A stretch of DNA of 26,797 nucleotides from positions 1 through 26,797 of the forward strand of contig CAZCKC010000033.1 in NCBI GenBank assembly GCA_964499235.1. The letters run 5' to 3'. The position numbers were made by a program, and so were the translations under genes. The notes below the pieces were generated by a model, which searched no databases, was not told the DNA's origin, and worked only from the letters and a program-made list of their open reading frames with translations. The stretch is from JAFGRR01 sp964499235 (GTDB lineage Bacteria; Planctomycetota; Phycisphaerae; UBA1845; Fen-1342). Each line of letters starts with the position of its first letter. Position 1 is the stretch's first letter. This document shows positions 23,362 to 26,797 of this stretch, one piece after another.

Positions 23362-25137
23362 ATGCGTCTGATGGCAATTCCGAAGAAGCACAATCAGCGT
23401 CGCGGTACCGTGATCGCGCAAGTCGCGGTCATGTCGACGTTGATGATGGGAATCGGCGCGCTGGCGATCGACGTCGGCGCCATGTACACCGTCCAGGCGG
23501 AACTCCAGGCAATGGCGGACTCCGCCGCGCTGGCCGCCGCGTCGCAGCTTGTCGGCGACGCCAACACCGACACCGAGTACAACGCCCGCGTGGCGGCCGA
23601 GGAGTTCGGCGGCCGCAACAAGGCCGCCGGCAGCTACGGCGGCATCAGCATCAGCAGCGACGTGGAGTTCGGCAAGGCGGTCTACGACCCGTCCACCGAG
23701 CGCTTCGTCTTCAATTCGGGCGATGCGCCGGTCGACGCGGTCCGTGTAACCGCCCGCCGCAGCGAGGGCTCGCTCAACGGGCCGCTGCAGCTCATGTTCG
23801 CCAACGCCCTCGGTCGGGCGACGACCAACCTCGAGGCCCAGGCGGCCGCGACGCTGGTCCCGCGTGATATGATGGTCGTGATCGACCTTTCCCGGTCGAT
23901 GCTCTACGACTCCCGGCTGAACAGGGTTTTCGACGACTGCCCCAAGGATGATTGCGTCAACCTGCGCGACATCTGGGCGGCGCTCAACGGCCCCTGCCCG
24001 TCGATTCCCTACCTCCCGGCCTGCGAGCAGAACAGCGAGTACGCCGGCGACACCGGGCCGACCTTTGGGCTGATGGACCAGTGGGGCGACCCGCTGAACT
24101 GCTACTACAACGCGACGAGCGACCCCGGGATGTTCTACATCCCGCGGCACGGCACCACCAGCGATTCGCGCATCGTCGCGAGCCTCCAGGCCCGCGGCTA
24201 CAGCCCCGAAGAGCAGGCGGCCCTACTCGAGGGTCCCGAGGACGACGCGTCCACCAGCTACCGCAACCGCGTCGCGGTCCTGCTCGGCCTGGCCGAGTGG
24301 CAGAGCGGCAAGGAAGACGGCAAGTTCGGCACCGGCGTCGGCGGCAACGGCAACGACTACGTCGGCGACGGCGAGACCACCGGCTGGGAGAGCTTCGACG
24401 GCTCGATCTTCACCGACTTGACCTGGGGCGAGTATCTCGACTCGGTCCGCGACGGACAGGCGAGCGACCGCCACAGCTGGGGCGGCTACCGCTACTACTA
24501 CGGGCTGAAGACCTTCACCGACTTCATCCTCGAGCGCCGCTACAGCCACAACGACAGCCCGACGCTCTTCTGCACGCCGCAGCAGCCGCTGCGGGCCGTC
24601 AAGGACGGCGTCCAGGCGCTGACCGACTACCTCATCGCCCTGGAAAGCGCTGACCAGCTCGGCGTGGCCGACTACGCCACCGACGCCCCGTCGGCTTACG
24701 TGCACGTCCTGACCGAGAACCTCCAGGCGATCCCCGACAAGCTCTACAGCGAGCAGGTCTCGCACTGGGGCCAGGTCAGCACCAACATCGGCGCCGGCAT
24801 GGGCCAGGCGTTCTCCGAGCTGCAGTCGAGCCGCGCCCGCAACGCGGCCAAGAAGATCATGGTCGTCCTCTCGGACGGTGTCGCCAACGTCGGCGCCGAC
24901 GGGCTGGGCGGCAAGGATTACGCCCGCTGGCAGGCCGAACAGGCCGCCGACGAAGGCATCGTCATCTACGCGATCAGCGTCGGTGACGGCGTCGACCGGA
25001 CGTTCATGCAGGAGCTGGCCGCCATCGGACGCGGCCAGGAGTTCTACGCCCACGGGAATCCCGAGGAGTACACCGAGGACCTGCAGGAAATCTTCCGCTC
25101 CCTCGGCGGGAAGCGCCCCGTGGTGATGATTCAGTAA
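23362..25137 (+). CDS. tadG: TadG-like pilus protein with vWA domain and large insertion
   Basis: 591-aa secreted or membrane-anchored protein. The N-terminal Tad segment NQRRGTVIAQVAVMSTLMMG is followed by the typical GALAIDVGAMYTVQAELQ and MADSAALAAA. From residue 168 a von Willebrand A domain begins, with the metal-binding site Asp175-Ser177-Ser179 (VVIDLSRSM), Thr474 (STNIG) and Asp505 (VLSDG). About 300 residues separate the first two elements, where 65-75 is usual, so roughly 225 residues (about 183-408) are inserted. The insert has six cysteines (193, 198, 212, 221, 247, 404), including CPKDDC, and Gly/Asp/Tyr-rich stretches. ATG 23362 has GGAGG 7 nt upstream. It may be a pilus-associated adhesin or assembly factor. 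Confidence 0.88.
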   Translation: MRLMAIPKKHNQRRGTVIAQVAVMSTLMMGIGALAIDVGAMYTVQAELQAMADSAALAAASQLVGDANTDTEYNARVAAEEFGGRNKAAGSYGGISISSDVEFGKAVYDPSTERFVFNSGDAPVDAVRVTARRSEGSLNGPLQLMFANALGRATTNLEAQAAATLVPRDMMVVIDLSRSMLYDSRLNRVFDDCPKDDCVNLRDIWAALNGPCPSIPYLPACEQNSEYAGDTGPTFGLMDQWGDPLNCYYNATSDPGMFYIPRHGTTSDSRIVASLQARGYSPEEQAALLEGPEDDASTSYRNRVAVLLGLAEWQSGKEDGKFGTGVGGNGNDYVGDGETTGWESFDGSIFTDLTWGEYLDSVRDGQASDRHSWGGYRYYYGLKTFTDFILERRYSHNDSPTLFCTPQQPLRAVKDGVQALTDYLIALESADQLGVADYATDAPSAYVHVLTENLQAIPDKLYSEQVSHWGQVSTNIGAGMGQAFSELQSSRARNAAKKIMVVLSDGVANVGADGLGGKDYARWQAEQAADEGIVIYAISVGDGVDRTFMQELAAIGRGQEFYAHGNPEEYTEDLQEIFRSLGGKRPVVMIQ

Positions 25138-25138
25138 C

Positions 25139-25162
25139 CCGGCGCGACGAGCACCGCGCCGG
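25139..25162 (+). promoter_or_regulatory. Perfect 8-bp stem-loop after tadG
   Basis: CCGGCGCG (25139-25146) pairs with CGCGCCGG (25155-25162) across an 8-nt loop, starting two nt after the tadG stop. No T-run follows, so it is more likely an mRNA-stabilising or rho-assisted attenuation element than an intrinsic terminator. Confidence 0.45.
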
Positions 25163-25180
25163 CGTGGCAAGGATGGCCCG

Positions 25181-25267
25181 ATGACGACCCGTACGCCCCA
25201 GCGCGGCGCTGCCGTGGCCCGCTCGTTCGCGAGCAACCACGCAGCGCCGTTCTGGCGTGCTCAGTGA
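25181..25267 (+). CDS. Small ORF (28 aa) between tadG and cpaE
   Basis: The ATG at 25181 has AAGGA 7 nt upstream and opens 28 codons (starting MTTRTPQRGAAVARSF). The RGAAV near the start recalls the N-terminus of TadE/TadF pseudopilins, but no hydrophobic helix follows. It could be a leader peptide that couples translation, the remnant of a lost pseudopilin gene, or chance. cpaE starts 55 nt after its stop. Confidence 0.3.
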   Translation: MTTRTPQRGAAVARSFASNHAAPFWRAQ

Positions 25268-25322
25268 GTTCCGCGACACCGACACGACAGCCGGCGTTGC
25301 GCAGGAAGAAAGCCGGGAAACT

Positions 25323-26552
25323 GTGAGCGCCCCGATCCGCGTCATTGTGCTGAACACCGACGAAGAAGCCGCGCCCGAGCTCCGCGCGCACCTCCTCTCG
25401 ATCGACGGCGTCAAGATCGTCGCCGAGGTCGAGGAGCCCGCCTTTCTCGGCCAGGTCCTCGACCAGTTCCCCGCCGAAGTCCTGCTAATCCACCTCGACC
25501 CCAACCCGCAGGGCATGATGGACATCATCGCCCCCGCGCTCGCCGAGCGCCAGTTCCCCGCCGCCGTCGCGATGACCGAGGACCGCGACGCCGAGCTGGT
25601 CATGAAGGCCATGCGCGTCGGCATGAAAGAGTTCCTCTGGAAACCCTTCCCCCCCGAACAGCTCAACGAGATCCTCCAGCGGATGGGCCGCGAGTCGACC
25701 ACCGTCAGCCGGCGGGCCGGCAAGCTCATCCCGATCGTCGCCACCTGCGGCGGCTGCGGCGCCACCACGCTCGCCACCAACCTCGCCGTCGAACTCGCCC
25801 AGTGCGCGGGCTGGGGCGGCGGCAAGCACCCCGGCAAACCCCGCGTCGCCGTCGTCGACCTCGACTTCCGCTTCGGACAGGTCGCCCTCTTCCTCGACGC
25901 CCAGCCGACCTACACCATCGCCGAGCTCTGCGAGTCCCCCGAACACATCGACCAGCAGATGATCGAACGCGCCATGGTCCAGCACAGCAGCGGCGCCCAC
26001 GTGCTCGCCCACCCCCAGGACCTCGCCCAGGCCGAACGCATCTCCGCCGGCCAGGTCGCCGGCGCCCTGTCGGCCCTCCAGGAACACTACGACTTCATCG
26101 TCCTCGACGGGCCCGTCCGCTTCGACCCGACCGCCCGCGTCGTCTTCGACATGGCCGACGCCTACCTCATGGTCATCCAGCTCCTCGTGCCCGCCGTCCG
26201 CAACACCGACCGCATGCTCCAGTCGATGGCCAGCAACGGCTACTCGCTGGACCGCCTGCGCCTCGTCGTCAACCGCCAGGGACGCGAGGCCGGCTACCTC
26301 GAATCAAACGACGTCGAGGCGACCCTCGGCCGCAAGATCGACTGGTTCATCCCCGACGATTGGAAGACCAGCTCGGGCAGCGTGAACATGGGAATGTGCC
26401 TGCTGGACCACGCCCCGAAATCACGCCTCCGCCTCGCTTACCGCGACATGGCCCACGCCCTCGCGGGCGTCGCCGCCGGCGAGAGCGGCGAGGGGGATGA
26501 GACCACCCGCAGCCGCGGCCTGTTCGGCATGTTCGCCGGCCAAAAAGGCTAG
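25323..26552 (+). CDS. cpaE: Tad pilus localisation ATPase-like protein CpaE/TadZ
   Basis: 409-aa cytoplasmic protein that places the Tad machinery. Residues 4-120 form a receiver-like domain with Asp59 (LIHLDP) and Lys107 (WKPF). Residues 134-380 form a ParA/MinD-like domain: the P-loop position reads VATCGGCGATTLATNLA (139-155), the A' motif VAVVDLDFRFGQ (175-186), and the Walker B-like FIVLDGP (258-264). Both lysines expected in a deviant Walker A (KGGxGKT) are missing: the first is Cys142 and the second is Ala147. TadZ proteins often lack the second; the Cys is less usual. The GTG at 25323 fits the domain start; a GTG at 25257 would add 22 polar residues. The C-terminus (LFGMFAGQKG) may be an amphipathic tail. 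cpaF should follow. Confidence 0.9.
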   Translation: MSAPIRVIVLNTDEEAAPELRAHLLSIDGVKIVAEVEEPAFLGQVLDQFPAEVLLIHLDPNPQGMMDIIAPALAERQFPAAVAMTEDRDAELVMKAMRVGMKEFLWKPFPPEQLNEILQRMGRESTTVSRRAGKLIPIVATCGGCGATTLATNLAVELAQCAGWGGGKHPGKPRVAVVDLDFRFGQVALFLDAQPTYTIAELCESPEHIDQQMIERAMVQHSSGAHVLAHPQDLAQAERISAGQVAGALSALQEHYDFIVLDGPVRFDPTARVVFDMADAYLMVIQLLVPAVRNTDRMLQSMASNGYSLDRLRLVVNRQGREAGYLESNDVEATLGRKIDWFIPDDWKTSSGSVNMGMCLLDHAPKSRLRLAYRDMAHALAGVAAGESGEGDETTRSRGLFGMFAGQKG

Positions 26553-26581
26553 CCGCCCGCTGACCAACGGAGACCGACTCG

Positions 26582-26797
26582 ATGGCGCTGTTCGCGAAAA
26601 AGACTCCCGACGGCAAGGCCCCCCCGGCCCCGCTGCAGGACGGCCAGCTCACCCCGCCGCCCGCCGCCGAACCGCCCGCGAGCCGCCCGCCCGCCAACGG
26701 CAAGCCGTCCAACGGAACGCCGCCCCAGCCCACCCCCCCCCCCCCCCCCCCCCCCAAAAAAGCCAACAAAGCCCACGACGAACCCCTCCCGCGCAAC
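26582..26797 (+). CDS. cpaF: Start of probable CpaF/TadA pilus ATPase, cut by the window end
   Basis: The ATG at 26582 has GGAG 9 nt upstream and lies 29 nt after the cpaE stop. It opens an uninterrupted frame of 72 codons to the window end. The visible part is MALFAKKTPDGK, then a Pro/Ala/Asn-rich linker, seven consecutive prolines coded by part of a 23-C run, and a basic piece KKANKAHDEPLPRN. No conserved ATPase motif is in the visible part. Assignment to CpaF, the ATPase that powers Tad pilus assembly, rests on gene order after cpaE. Whether the true gene begins here or further downstream cannot be checked. Confidence 0.6.
   Translation, partial: MALFAKKTPDGKAPPAPLQDGQLTPPPAAEPPASRPPANGKPSNGTPPQPTPPPPPPPKKANKAHDEPLPRN
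26733..26755 (+). repeat. Homopolymer of 23 C
   Basis: Twenty-three consecutive C, followed by six A (26756-26761). In the frame of the 26582 start it reads as the last two bases of a Thr codon plus seven Pro codons, then two Lys codons. Such tracts slip during replication. Length errors in sequencing are also common here. Confidence 0.95.

Overview
The window looks like a chromosomal stretch of a high-GC Gram-negative bacterium, most likely a planctomycete (Phycisphaerae-like). That assignment is an inference from three things: a fused aroD-aroE gene, a plant CslA/CslC-like family 2 glycosyltransferase, and a Tad/Flp pilus locus carrying a very large von Willebrand A protein. No rRNA, tRNA, CRISPR array or insertion sequence is visible. 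The DNA is coding-dense, and many start codons are fixed by clear Shine-Dalgarno (SD) sequences (GGAGG or AAGGAG).

Left part (56-7728, minus strand): a replication and housekeeping block, in transcription order ybjQ-like, truD, dnaA, dnaN, dciA (DUF721), gyrB. recF, which often sits between dnaN and gyrB, is absent. GyrB carries an extra N-terminal domain of about 95 residues that looks like fibronectin type III, and its start is well supported. The dnaA-dnaN gap has an inverted repeat and a possible promoter but no recognisable DnaA boxes.

Middle part (7828-16969): ogt (plus) is tail-to-tail with aroA (minus). aroA is the last gene of a probable minus-strand group of FHA protein, membrane-anchored unknown, and HTH/S24-like regulator with a dead protease centre. 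hemW (plus, possibly leaderless) converges on the glycosyltransferase. A 329-bp gap follows, with a GNRA-capped hairpin and a terminator-like hairpin on the plus strand (candidate small RNA). Next come a secreted helical protein of unknown function (minus) and a divergent receiver-HTH regulator.

Right part (16985-26797, plus strand): aroDE, then a Tad pilus locus in the order flp, cpaA (prepilin peptidase), tadE, cpaB, cpaC (secretin), tadG-like vWA protein, cpaE, and the start of what should be cpaF. Flp would be processed by CpaA, and CpaC would form the outer-membrane pore with CpaB. CpaE should localise the machine, and CpaF, cut by the window end, should power it. Stem-loops after flp and tadG, two short leader ORFs and a structured 219-nt leader suggest differential expression inside the operon. 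The last gene contains an uninterrupted run of 23 C that encodes proline and sits about 40 bp from the window end.
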